DNA from: Diplolepis rosae
Lineage: Eukaryota > Arthropoda > Insecta > Hymenoptera > Diplolepididae
DNA length: 64,000 nucleotides
Assembly (NCBI GenBank): GCA_030998225.1
Contig: JAPYXD010000581.1
Location: 1,054,001 to 1,118,000 of the forward strand
Direction: 5' to 3'
Shown: one piece after another, positions 41,700-53,799 of the stretch
Layout of the letters: each line of letters begins with the position of its first letter
Numbering within the stretch: position 1 is the stretch's first letter
Notes under the pieces: model-generated
What the model was told of the DNA's origin: nothing
Seen by the model: the letters and a program-made list of their open reading frames with translations, nothing else
Databases searched by the model: none
Translations under genes and position numbers: made by a program

Positions 41700-43820
41700 A
41701 CTCTGTTATCTACACTAAAAGAAGGCAAGTCAAATACGCAGACAAACAAAAAGATTGAGGTTAATTAACCAGAAAAAGTAGTAAAATCGACTAGAGTTTT
41801 AGTTACTTGCTCTAAATTTCTGTTAAACATATAATTAAACAAGAAAACTGCACAAATTGTTATTCTGAATCGATGAATGTGGCAAATTCTTTTTTTGATG
41901 TGCGAATGATAAAACTTACAATGCAAAGAATGGAGTTTGCAATAAGAATGGTGAACTTTGCAAAAAAGAACCGTTCATTAGATAGAATTTTGCCCTTCAG
42001 AGCACATCTGTCGATTCTGACCAGCAAGTTGGGCAAATTCTCTTTTTTTCGTGTAACTAAATTTTTTGCAGTTTTCTTAAGTGCAAGGTTATTTGACTTC
42101 CCAGGGTCAATCTGTATATACTTTCATATATACACATGATATATACTTAACATATATGATGTAAATATAAAAAAAACTATTTTATACTTTTAAGGATCAT
42201 AATTTTCTGATTAATGATGTTTTTAAAGAAAAATATTGATGTTTGTAATAAATATTGAAAACATATAGCAATTTTTATAAAAGGATTTCATTTTCGTCAT
42301 TAATCGCTACATTACTTTTCAATATGATTTATCTATACTGAACACACACAAAAACAAGTTTATTAAAAATTGAGGGGTCCGATGCAATAAAAGCAGAGGC
42401 GCGCGGCCTAGTAGGAACGGGAGGAGATATACAGAGAGAAATTTTAGGTTTCACTGACCAAAGTTTTTTTGTTAAAATCGTCTTTACAAAAATTTTAAAG
42501 TTCTCATGACAATCACGGTAGTGGCTGTCATACATTGGAAAAGTGTTTACTTTAACTGCAAGGAACGTTACTGAGACCACGATTCTGGTACTTGAAATAC
42601 CATAGCGCTGCGGTTATAGGAACCAAAGTCCATCGTAAAGCCGCGCATAGAGTTTAGTTAAAATGACTAAGTCTACGGACAGTAAATACCCGGCCAAAAT
42701 TATTTTTGAGGTTATAGGTATGGTTCTCTTAGTTATCAAAATACGAATTTAATTTGATTAGAGAAAATAAAGTTTCACTGAAAAGATCTAAGAAAAATAA
42801 CCCGGTATAATGATATTTATGATAACTTTCGTCGATTAAGTTAAAAAATTGTCACTTTTTTCATCACCTTAAACTTTTTTTGACTGACTATAGTTTTGAC
42901 AAAATACGACGAGACAGCAACATTGGAATGCATTGCATTGTCCCCGAACAAAATCGCTTATCATTTAGAAAGAATTGTCAAACTATATTTATAATAGAAT
43001 TATTTACCTGATGATGCTTGGCACGGTGAAATATAGTCCAGGAATCGAGAACGAGAATCGGCAGGATTCAACTTAGGCTGCATATCTTTTTGGGAGTAAC
43101 TACTTTAATAGTTGTCACGACAGGCTTACCTCGTTGTAAAAAATGAAAGTTATATTTGATTTGCCTAGCGCAACAGCGAACGCTGCGGTTGTAGTAACCA
43201 AAGGAGCTTGGCAGTACACATAAAGAAAATGTACGTGTACTAACCGTTGGGGTACGTATAAAGCTCATTCTAATCATCAACTTTGGTCACAACAACCGAA
43301 TATACAAAAAAGTCCAAATTACTGTTATGATAACTATAAAAGTAGTAGCTTCTCTCAACTTTTTTGGTCAAGGCAACTACTGTACAAAAAATTTATGTGC
43401 TATGTGCACAGGAACCAAAGCCGATTTCTCTCAGTGTACGCAGCGCTAGGATTCGTTCACTTTGAATTTGAACGAGTTCAAGTGTCGGTGAAAAAGTTTA
43501 TTAAGAACTTTCAGTAATTTTTTGGGAGAATGTTTACCTTCGAGTCCTTTTTTTTCGCAGACTTTAGTATTTTTTCTGACTTTTTGACGAAACACATACG
43601 ACTGCCGTTTTCTGTCCTTTATAGAGTAAGGGAATATGCCCGGGTACGGGACACCCCACTTTTTTTCCATGCAATATCAGTATGGCCAACCTGACTACTG
43701 TCAAACTCCTCTCTTGACATGAGCAAGCTTTTGTGCTAAGACCGAAGTGAAAAAACGCACTGCTTGTATGTGGTACAGAAATCATGTAGAAAATCGACTA
43801 AAAAGTTTTTTCCAGTTTTT
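41700..43820. other. Region upstream of SPH-A, repetitive, no gene recognised
   Basis: Contains scattered copies of GGAACCAAAG (about 42620, 43197, 43411) next to CTGCGGTTRTAG (42612, 43182), suggesting short repeats. An open frame at 41873-42139 is hydrophobic and unrecognised. If SPH-A has distal control elements they would lie here, but none can be named from sequence. Confidence 0.35.
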
Positions 43821-45255
43821 ACATTCTCATCATGGATGAGAAGGTATTGGTTTTATGTGAAAAATGACTTTCGAAATTTTCATCAAATCTTTACGTTTTG
43901 AGACCCCCTGAGTCAGAAAAATGGTTTTTACGAAAGTGTCTGTCTGTCTGTCTGTAGGTCGTGTGCGGCATAACTCTCGATAGAATTATCAGATTGAATT
44001 GATCTTTGGTACACTTTATTGGAGCCGAAAAAGTAAGGACAAGTTCGTTAACCAGCCACATCTAATCAAAATTGAGGGATTGAGCACTACTTTTGTGTTT
44101 TTGAAAATAATTTTTTGAAAAAATCAAAAATTTCAATACTGGTTTTTGATAGTGCTCATAAATCTCTACAAATTATCCCGATAATATTTTTTGATTAAAT
44201 CAAAATTATAAATGTTACAGCATATTCAAATTCGAAAAAAGTCAATATCAAAATTCCATTTTCCAGTTAAATTATACGAAATACGAAAAAACGTTATGAT
44301 ACAATATTATTAAATAAATAAAGACCTATAAATTTGCATCATAACATTTTTTCAAAAGATGCATATTTTTCTTTTTAATTAAAAAAAAAACTATTGAAAA
44401 TCCAAAATTCAATTTTTTAACAATAATATTCGAAATACGAAAAAAACGTAAGAATACAAAGTTTGTCGTTTCAAAAATATCTACAAATTTTGGTCCACAC
44501 AGTTTCTGATAAAAGATATATTTTTTGTTTCAATTCCAAAAAATACGATTAAAATTCAAAAATTCCATTTTTTAGACAAAATATGTGAGATGCAAAAAAA
44601 ACGCTTAGATGGAAAATTGTTTGCCTAAATGAGGTCTACAAATTCTCATTAAGACATTTCGGGACAGGATTTATATTTTATGTTTTGATTTTTAATATTA
44701 AAAAAATTCGATTTTTTCACCAAAATATGTGATACGAAATAAGCGTTGTTCTGGAAAATCGTTTCCTTAAATAAAGTCTACGATTGTTTTTCCTTTTTGA
44801 GAGATTTGGAAGAAAATAAATTATTCCAATCATGTAATTTATTAAAAAGTTACTGAAATGTATACAGAAAATCGAGCGCGAAGCGCGAGCGCCATGATGA
44901 GAATGTGTTCTTTAAGGCTGATAGAGCCTTAAGTAAATTGAATTTCCTGTTTCACTTAAATTCAAAAAGAAATTCAGTGACCTTGAGAAAATGTGTAATT
45001 CACATCATCTGTAATATTATTATAAAATTGGTTTGAGCCTCAGTATCAAATTATAATAAATAAACTTGAATGTATGTGAAGAGCACAAGACCGAGCGCGA
45101 AGCGCGAGGTCCAGAAAGAACGGAGCGCGAGGTCCAGAAAGAACGGAGCGCGAAGCGCGACGATCAAATCGCGCGCCCTAGGCGCGCTCAAACTTGCGAG
45201 CGAAGCGAGCTGCGCGCAAAGCGCGCCATGAGAATGTGCCCGCTAAGCGGGCAGA
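43821..45255 (+). mobile_element. 1.44 kb non-autonomous element, copy 2
   Basis: Same ends (ACATTCTCATCATGG; hairpin then GGGCAGA), same TGTC microsatellite, same internal units and same GCGCGAAGCGCG hairpin cluster (44875-45255) as 5687-7144, with scattered substitutions and small indels. It again lies between runs of T (GTTTTT on the left, TTTTTTTT on the right). Confidence 0.8.
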
Positions 45256-46811
45256 TTTTTTTTAATTTGTTCGTTTTTCGAGTGATATAATAGGTATGGG
45301 ACACTGTGTATTCGATTCGTAATCAAATACAAATGTCAAATATTGTCCTTTGTGTTGACATGATGTGTTTACACATCGTTTTTATATCGCTAAACTCGTG
45401 TTTTTATACATTAGTTTTGTAGTTTAGCCATATCAGTTGCAAACATCGTCACAGTGATTACGATGACGAAAATGATGACTAGACATTGTTATTTTGTTTG
45501 TTTAGCTGTTAGAGGTCTTCAAAATGAATAAAGCCAGACTTTAAACACTTCACCATAACTACTTTAGGCACAGATGAAACGAATATGTTTATACAGAATA
45601 TATTTCACTGATGAAAGAATTTTATGCCTTTCAACTATAATTATTTAATTAACAGGTTCTTCTGCATGAGACTTAGTAAAATTCTTGATTTTGGCCCAAT
45701 TTAATATTTGTATTCGAAAAACTCAGCTTCCGAGTACCCGGGAAATTCCAAAACAAAGTTTTCAGAATTTTGAATATCTAAGGGACATGTACCAGGTACG
45801 GACGGGTTTTGTTTTTCGGCCATATCTTTTGACTGAGTTAACATTTTGAGTTAATATAAGGATCAAATTAAATCTAATGTATTTGCGCAACATTTATCTC
45901 TGAATGGTATATTGATATCATTCACGGAAAAAAAATTATGACCATTTTCGTAAAGTGATGTTTATCGGACCAAAAAAACTTTGGCACTAGGTACGGGACA
46001 CCTAGAAAAATCCGCTAAAAATGGGAAAATATGAAGTAAAAATACCGTAAATAAAAAAAATGTCAATTTTTATTAATTATGTAAGATTTCAGTGGCAAAA
46101 AGGAATTTAAAAAATGGTGTTTTTTCATTATTTCAATTTAATTGACAAATGGACGAAACCAAATCAAAATATCAATTAAATTGTTTAAAAACACTTTAGT
46201 TCGATAAAAATGTCGATACATGACAGTAAATATGCCAAAAATACATTTTATGTAAAAAAATCCAAGTGTCCCATACCTCGTGACATAAGCTGTCCCGCAC
46301 CCGAAACTGGTACATCTCCCCTACACAAGCATCCTAATTAAATTTTTCAGTTTTTCTTAAAACATATCTAATCTTTCAAAATTATTTTACTAATTTTTTT
46401 CTATTCCAAAATCATCAATTCTTCATATTTACTCTTTTTGTTATCACTAATATGAATCATGGTTTGATGATTTCGACATAGCAAGTTGTTCATCCTTATT
46501 TGCAGAATAAAATATTGCACGGGTTAACATACTCGTATTACTTGTAGATAAAAAATAAATTCCATCAACGTTTCTCAAAATATACTAATATTTTTAGAAA
46601 ATGAAGTTAAAAGCATGTCTTTATATAATTCATATACCTAGTATTGTATAGATCAATGAAAACTTTCAAAAAAGATAATATTATTCATGATATCTAAATA
46701 TTTTAAAATCGGAGAGTCAAATAAAGTGAGTCGCATTCTGTTTTATTTACACTCGAATATACATTCTGTCAAAAAAGTACCAGGAATTGATCATTCAAAA
46801 AGCTCGCTTAA
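45256..46811. other. AT-rich DNA, nothing recognised
   Basis: Contains GTATGGGACAC at 45293 and its inverse GTGTCCCATAC at 46266, possibly the ends of a further element of about 1 kb, but with no other support. No coding sequence recognised. Confidence 0.3.
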
Positions 46812-47721
46812 GGTACTAGTACACTTTAGAATTTTGAAAAAATCGATTTCGTTTTTTTTGCATTTTTCAACTCCTTAGACCTTTAAATATCTTCTCCTAA
46901 AATATTTTCAAAAAATTCAAACTCTTAACACCATGAAATAATATCAATACGTGAAGTCCAAAGACGAAGAGCGGATTTTATTGGCTGAAAAAGCGACAAA
47001 CGCGTCTACTAAAGAAGGCCGTTTGGCCCAAAAAGAGGCCCGCCAGAAAGATGAGGCAGCTTACCAAGACAGTGGCCTGTTGCTGTATGGTCCAGGAATA
47101 GCCGATTAATTTATTGTGAGTATTAGAACTTGATTTTTTGAAAATATTCAATAAAAAGTACTAGTCAAAACTTTAAACGCGTTTTTCTCGAAATGACTTT
47201 TTTTCAAACGGCTGACAGATTATCTCCGGAACTACTGAACTGATTTTCAAACACCTCGCCGGGTTTTGTTTATTGATATGTCCTGTGTGACAATTTATCG
47301 CAATTAAGCCAAAAAATACAAATTTAATATTTTATTGACCCAAAAACAGCGGAAAAATAGGCCATTTTTTCAATGAATTTTTCAAACGCCCGCCATTTTT
47401 TTTTCTTGATTTTTTTAAAAATGTGGTGAATTGTCACGCAAGCAACCTTCCTTTTAGAGAAACCATTTCATTTTTTTGTTTCAGACTTGCCGATCCAGAG
47501 ATAAACTGTCGGCCATGCGTCAAATTTTTTTTTTGATGTTCGATTTTGGCGCTCCCTGGATTTGGGCCATAAAACAAAAATTTAAAAAAAAAATTTGTTT
47601 GTACTCCACAAACATGTATTTACATGATAAAAAAGGTTTCATATAAATATATATCAATGGAACTGAGAAAAAAATTATTCAAAATTGCCTTATTTTTAGC
47701 CTTCTAAAGTGTACTAGTACC
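46812..47721 (+). mobile_element. TTAA-flanked TIR element, 910 bases
   Basis: Perfect 19-base TIRs, GGTACTAGTACACTTTAGA, with TTAA on both sides (46808-46811, 47722-47725). The ATCGATTT tract follows the left TIR. A coding remnant at 46951-47109 ends LLLYGPGIAD and stop. The family motif ACGCGTTTTTCTCGAAATGA is at 47178. Confidence 0.8.
46951..47109 (+). pseudogene. Protein remnant ending in LLLYGPGIAD
   Basis: Open from about 46951: VKSKDEERILLAEKA, then a Lys/Glu/Ala-rich helix, ending YQDSGLLLYGPGIAD and stop at 47107-47109. It has the same C-terminus as the frame at 35048-35329. There is no start codon and the upstream part is deleted. Confidence 0.5.
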
Positions 47722-47849
47722 TTAAAGAGACTGACAAAAACCTTTTTGACGCTAAGTTGGCACCACTGTCCACTATACTGACGTGGAGTTCGAGCGCGAT
47801 CTGTCATTTAGTTTATTCACAGTGCTCGATGTCAGTTTATTTCAAGTGT

Positions 47850-48065
47850 GTTTCATGCTTTTTCCAATGGATAAGAGAACTGAAGCCGTTTCCGGAAAAT
47901 GCGTTTAAAAAATGTTTTGATGATTTGATTAATCGTTGGCATAAGTGTATTATTTCGGGAGGGGCCTTCTTTGAAGTCGATAAAATAAATTTGGATGAAT
48001 AATAAATAGTTTTTGTTTTATTGACCAATTTCCAGTACTTTTTCCACAGAATGTATATACTAAGA
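47850..48065 (+). mobile_element. 3-prime fragment of a mariner-like element
   Basis: The plus strand encodes PFPENAFKKCFDDLINRWHK and ISGGAFFEVDKINLDE with a stop at 48000-48002, the standard C-terminus of one mariner-type transposase lineage. A short 3-prime tail with TTTATTGACCAATTTCCAGT follows. The rest of the element is absent. Confidence 0.65.
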
Positions 48066-48070
48066 TAAAA

Positions 48071-48282
48071 GGTTGGTTGTCCCATCTAATTTGTTGGGCT
48101 CTGAGGTGCCATCCAATTTATTGATTGACACAATCAATTCTTGGTTTGAACAACCACTCGTTGTTTGGTGTTACTGTTCAGTGTTGGTGAAGTTAGTGTT
48201 GGTGTTGGTTAACCAACACTGAATAGTAATAGTAACAAACTCGAGGCCCCAGACTACAATGAAATGAGTGGGACAACCAACC
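48071..48282. mobile_element. 212-base MITE able to fold as a hairpin
   Basis: Ends GGTTGGTTGTCCCA on both sides, inverted. An inner inverted repeat around CAGTGTTGGT and ACCAACACTG forms a hairpin centred near 48205. Non-coding. Confidence 0.65.
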
Positions 48283-49017
48283 TTTTTCCGCAATGCATTA
48301 CTTCTAATAATTGCGTATATTACATTTCATATACTTTTCATGGGTCATTGCCAATAAGTTGTAAAATTCGGACCGTCAATTTTCTCGAAAGAAATTTTGA
48401 AATAAGCTAAATGCAAGGGATCAGAAATCATTTTTGTAGTTCAGCAAAAAATATTCATTTTATGATAAATGTTATGGAACGTTTTCTGTAGCTTGAGTAG
48501 TTTTCCACAAAATTATTAGACGAATTTTGTTGAAAAGGCAACCATTCTCGCGCTGTCCTTGCTTTAAGCAAATAATCCCCTAAATTTTTGGCTATCATTG
48601 TCAATATACTCGAAAATAATAACGAAAAGATAAAAAGGTTACAACAAAAAATGTAGAACGTATTTTTCTCTACAAAAATGATATTATGTGTTTTTTTGTA
48701 AAAATTAACCGTTAAGGAGATAAACAGAAAAATAAACCACCCCTTCTTTTAAGATGGCTGCCGAACGTCAGGGGGTAGGGATACGGAACTTTAGTTTCAA
48801 GCTCTTTTAATGACCCTCTAAGCAATGGGATTAAAAAATTCCACTTACACCAAAAATCCTTAGATAGGGTATTGTTTTCGCCCTATTGACTGGACTACAT
48901 CTTATCATATAGTTTAAAGATTTCCATGAAGCAAGGATTCAATGAAAAGATGACTTGGATTTCACTCCATGTAATCAATTTTTAGGGAGGCATAATCATT
49001 TCGAACGGCACTTCAAA
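48283..49017. other. No feature recognised
   Basis: AT-rich with no open frame of note and no repeat partner noticed. Confidence 0.4.
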
Positions 49018-49019
49018 TA

Positions 49020-49889
49020 CCAAGGGCAGGTTAATAAGTTCTTACAAAAATAAAAAAAATCACATTATTTAGAGTTGGCTTAGTTTTATTTTTTAACATT
49101 GTTTCCTTGACGCTCGATACACTCGCCCAGCGACTCAATAATTTTTTCAATACGTCTAAAACGTAAGATTTTGAAGGATCTTCAAAATAGGCTTTTGTTT
49201 TGGTGATGACCTTTTAGTTTGACTCAAATCTCTCTCTCTCTGGCAAGCCATTTTTTCATGTTTAGGAACAGGAAAAAATCACTGGAGGCTAAATCCCGCG
49301 CATACTGTGGGTGCAGCAATAATTCGTAATTCGATTCGTGCAATTTTGCCATTGCAACAACACAAGTGTGCATGCGTGCATTGTCTTGATGAAAGAGCAC
49401 TTCCTTTTTTGCCAAATGGGGTCGTTTGTTCTTGATGTATTTGTCCAGCTGGGCTAATAATGACGCATAATGATCTCCATTTATCTTTCGTCCTTTTTCT
49501 AAGTAATCAATACTCGTCGATCGTTTTGAATCATATCTCGAACTTTTTCGATGATTTCTTACGTCGCTGCCTTAATTGAGCGTCCCGAACAGAGTTTTTA
49601 TACGATGTTGCAGATGTGCCGTTAACTTCATCTAACTCTGCCTTTTTTCTTTTGGTGTTTTGACTTTTAAATAGAAGTGTTTAATTGCTGCACGAAATTC
49701 GTTTTCCTCCATTTTATTGGATTCACAAGAGTTATTTGCTTTCATCTATTGTGAAATTTGAATACGCGACGGGTTTGGCTTGACATTTGATAGTAGTCTT
49801 CTAGGAGATAGCGTTTTTTAGAAATATGCTTCTTTTAATATTTTGAAGGTTATCTGGTACATTTTGAAGAACTTATTGACCAGCCCTCG
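49020..49889 (-). mobile_element. Mariner remnant with TIRs and TA target
   Basis: Ends CGAGGGCTGGTCAATAAG (right, inverted) and CCAAGGGCAGGTTAATAAG (left), each with TA outside (49018-49019, 49890-49891). The minus strand starts near 49714 (NEFRAAIKHFYLKVKTPKE). After a large deletion and several breaks it gives KEVLFHQDNARMHTCVVAMA and YARDLASSDFFLFLNMKKWL. Dead. Confidence 0.75.
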
Positions 49890-50058
49890 TATAACTTCGC
49901 TCAAACCTAACAACAGGTAAGTTAGTTTGGTCAGTAAATTATATTTAAAGCTCCTCATGATTACTGGGTAGATGTTGAACTATTCCTTTCCAGAAAATTC
50001 TTCAAAGAATTTCAAACAATACAAATGTATTCTTCACTGACTTTGAAAGTTATAAAAC

Positions 50059-50525
50059 TATCAGCTGTACAAATAAGTTTCCACAGTTTGACAAAAGTTG
50101 GTGTCACCAGCAAGTTTTGGTTGAAATTGACAGAAGTGTGCGAAAATGCCGAGTTTTAAGCCGAATAAGCGCCATTTGCGGAAACTTTTGATTTACTTCC
50201 TCAATTTGAAGAAATCTACAGCTGAGGCGCATCGATTGCTTGTAGAAACATATGGTGAGGCTGCCTTAAGTGAGAGAAGTTGTCGTGAGTAGTTTCAAAA
50301 GTGTGAGAACGGTGAATTTGACATTGAAGACAAAGAACGTAGCGAAAGGCCGAAAGTGTACGAAGACGCGGAATTGAAAACGTTATTGGGTCAAGATTCG
50401 TGCCAAACGCAAGAAGAACAATACGATGGACAATACTTCGAATAAAACATAAGGTTCCGTTCTTTCACAATAAATGCCCAAGTTTTGATAAAAAACGGCG
50501 GAAAATTATTTGTGCACCTGAAATA
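50059..50525 (+). mobile_element. Mariner N-terminal fragment between short TIRs
   Basis: Left CAGCTGTACAAATAAGTTTC and right, inverted, CAGGTGCACAAATAATTTTC. The plus strand from 50146 encodes KRHLRKLLIYFLNLKKSTAE, LVETYGEAALSERSC, an in-frame stop, then NGEFDIEDKERSERPKVYED; after that everything up to the 3-prime tail is deleted. It behaves like a mariner-derived MITE. Confidence 0.65.
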
Positions 50526-50869
50526 AAGCTATCAGCATTTTTAATTCTCAAATAAAATTTAAACATGAAGCTTTAATCTCACACTGTATATAACGTTCGA
50601 ACGTGCTGGTAATACAAAGTGTCTTAATCAAATCACTTATTTTTATTTTAAAGGCATGAGGAGTTTTAAAAATATTACTAAGTTTAATCAAAGTCAATAT
50701 TTGAAGCCTGTGAGCAGATGCTAAAGCTAAAAGAATAAAAAGTTTGTCAAATCCGCCAACTTTAAAGAATCTTATGGATATGATTGCGCAATCGTCTCTA
50801 AAACTAGATTCATATCCCATGTCTTATCTCATCTTGGCTTTGACGGTCTCGACCTAAATACTTCCTTAA

Positions 50870-51802
50870 GGGGGGAAGTACCTTTAGACACTTCAAAAAA
50901 TCGATTTTTTTAAATTGTTTTAATCGATAGATATATCGCCTAAGAATATCATGTCAAAGTTTCAAAAGCTATTTCTCAAAATTGTGGAAGAGATGCACCC
51001 CGGAAGTGCCTGGCGCCGAGCCCGCATAGCTCGCCGAGGGTCAGCGCCGCGAGAATCCGCTAGATAACGAATCCCTCAAATTGAGCGTGATAAGTACGAC
51101 TTCTTCGATGACTGTGCATGTTATTTCGGTTATCTAAATATTGACTTTTCTTTGAAAACCCCTGCTACTTTTCTTTTTTTTACCTACAACTTTTTCGATA
51201 GTTTCTACGACCAGTTTAAGTCAGTTTCAGTATTTCTCTTGACCACAAACTTTAAACGGCCTTTTCTCGAAACCATGTTTTTTAAAATTGCGTAAGTGAT
51301 AATAAAAAAACTAGTGAATCGATTTTCATCATCTAGCATTCGTTTTAAAGAGCATAAAAAACTGTTCTATATAGACTAAAGATTAAAAAAACAAATTATT
51401 TTGGGACCATTTTTGAATGGAAGTACAACGAAATTTTTCGTCAAAATCGTATTTTTTTTTTTTTGAGCCTGTTTTGAAGGGTTAATTTTCGAATTTCGCA
51501 AATATTTTAGTCTATCTACTAAAAAAAAACCTCTCGAGTAAGAAAATGTTTGGTTTGTTGATTTCAGATGAAAATTTCAGCCAGCATCGCTTACGCAATT
51601 TACGTCAGCGACGACATGGCTTTCAAGATCCTTGAAAAATTTGTGAATTTTCAACTTTCACTTTTGTAGAATATGTTTTTTTTCAACCTCAAACATCGCC
51701 CAAAATAAATATTATACTGATTTAAAAAGAACTGTCTTCATTTCCCTAAAAATCAGTTGCAAAAAAGACCTTTTTATTCGGCCTCTAAAGGTACTTCCCC
51801 CC
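50870..51802. mobile_element. TTAA-flanked TIR element, 933 bases
   Basis: TIR GGGGGGAAGTACCTTTAGA on both ends; TTAA flanks (50866-50869, 51803-51806). It has the ATCGATTTTTTT tract near the left end and the family motif CTTTAAACGGCCTTTTCTCG at 51249. A short GC-rich patch lies near 51000. No protein remains open. Confidence 0.8.
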
Positions 51803-52025
51803 TTAACTAATCTAAAAATCATAGAGCTTTTTGAAATTTGATCTCTGTTAATCAACGAAATTGCTGCTCGAGAATTGCTAAGAGTTACATAGGAAGCACC
51901 TGATTTGAATTTTTGTGTTAACCAAGATAGTATTATGTATTCTTCTGTTTTATAAGAACTACTTCTTGCTGATGAGCAATGATGAACCCATTTTCTAATA
52001 TCATGGATTTTTTTGATTATTTCTA

Positions 52026-52245
52026 GTGTAGTAATCTTATTTGGACGATCTAGATTTGGTATGGTTTCTCATAAGAATTTTCCACGTAAAAAGTAGTGTT
52101 TAATCAACACACGAAATTCACTCTTGTCCATTTTTGCAAAAAAATCGGAGTTTGGTTGCTTTAAGACACTGTAACTTGTAAACTAATGAATTATTAGTGA
52201 CGACCTGTCATCGAAATATCACGTCAATATTAAACACCCTAGTAA
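52026..52245 (-). mobile_element. Mariner 5-prime fragment
   Basis: Minus strand: end near TTACTAGGGTGTTTAATATT, then a leader that matches 28585-28760, and a start at about 52131 with SEFRVLIKHY. After a deletion the frame reads RPNKITTLEIIKKIHDI. Same lineage as 28557-29667. Confidence 0.65.
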
Positions 52246-52679
52246 ATGGTCCGTGTCATCTTTCTGATGATTCTCGTTTCTCTCAGAGTGCCTTCCCATT
52301 TTAAAATAAAAAAAAGAGAGAACTCAAACGAATATGAAAGATGTCACGTTGAAATACATAAAAACATCTATAACGAAAATGGACTGCGTCACTAAGAAAA
52401 GTCATCAGAAACGCCGGTTTTTGTTTCTTTCGCTGAAGATTGTGGCGAAATCATATGCATAATTAGCGATACTACCGAGTTATCATAAGAACGAAACTCA
52501 AATATAATTGATAAAACATGTATTGAATTTCTGTTAACGACAACACTTAAAGCAAGCAAATTAATTTTTCATCCTTTAATTGCTTATCTGCATTTTGAAA
52601 AATCAAATAAGTTTTATGAACAAATATCTGCAGTTAGAAAATAACAAAATAATTTTGAATCGTTAGATGGTGGATTTTT

Positions 52680-53180
52680 TTCAAATTTTTTAGAGAAAAA
52701 AATGAGTTATCATTACCAGAAATGAAGCAGCTCCTTTAGATGAGGATGCAGTTAGGCTTTTGGGAGAGAAAAATCTTTCTTCCCAAAAAACAATTCGTAG
52801 CACTCTGAACATTCGGCTTACTTGGCTTGTTGGGTGCAAGAGGATATGAAAAAGAAAGAAAAAACGGGATTGCTTGTCACATATCCCTGAAAAGGTTATG
52901 TCCTTTTGGAGTCTCCAAAGCTTGATCCAGAGATTAAAGCTTCTTTCAATGATTCGGTTAAGAAACGTGAAAATTTTTTCTTCTCAGAACAGAATCTAGT
53001 CGGCTTAGCTATTTCAGCAATTGGCTCAGGGTTCGCGATCATGCTTGCCAAGGTGGAAATAAATAAAGAGGAACGAGATTCCTCGATTAAGTATCACATA
53101 TTTGGAAATTATAAAGAGATAAGAAATTATGTACGCAATACAAGTCTATTTAATTGTCACGTAGGTTTTTTAGAATAGCT
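52680..53180 (+). pseudogene. Gag-like fragment of a retroelement
   Basis: Reading across stops near 52850 and 52890: AVRLLGEKNLSSQK, then LESPKLDPEIKASFNDSVKK and FFFSEQNLVGLAISAIGSGF. The P-K-L-x-P-E-I...K-R-x...Q-x-x-L...I-x-A-I-G layout resembles a capsid-like protein common in insect retroelements (I believe DIRS-like, from memory). Tail unrelated. Low certainty on family. Confidence 0.4.
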
Positions 53181-53799
53181 TTTTATTTCGAAGCATTGCA
53201 ATACCTCAAGAAATACGCATCGTACGAAAAAAATAGCAGCAGTAAAAATTTCTTACCTTTGAGGAGGAAAAGCGACTCTGCAAATAATTACTCTAAACCA
53301 TACAGCCTGGGAGTGAAAGGGGAACTACATTGAACTTTCAAATAGGAACCTTTATTTTTATTGCAGATTTCGATACTCCTTTGAAAAATACGTGAGTTTT
53401 ATTCAAATTATTATTGTTTTGATTCATAACAGATAAGGCTGCAAAATTCCTTTAATTTACCTCCTTCTTCACCCTCAGGGGGACGGGTGTGGGTTACATT
53501 TTTGCGGAGTCGGTCAGTTGGTAGTTAGTCATTACTATTATTATGTTATTATTATGATACATAATAATTATGGAAATCAAATAATCGGAAACGCTGAAGG
53601 CTCAGGCAAACCCCCTATAAATGGGGAGCATCCGAAAATGTTTAAAAATATGGTTGCCACCCGAGGATCATTGGGGCTCAGCGTTATCATTGCTAATGAC
53701 TTTTCAGAAGATTTGATTTGTTTACGTTAAAATCATGTGATATTTTTTAATTTCCACATTTGTTCATTGAAATCTACTCAGTTTTTGTGATTTTTCGAA

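Noticed and set aside
45066..45290. Charged repeat protein (E-R-T-E-R-E-V-Q)
   Set aside because: Same reason: translated hairpin array in the second copy of the 1.46 kb element.
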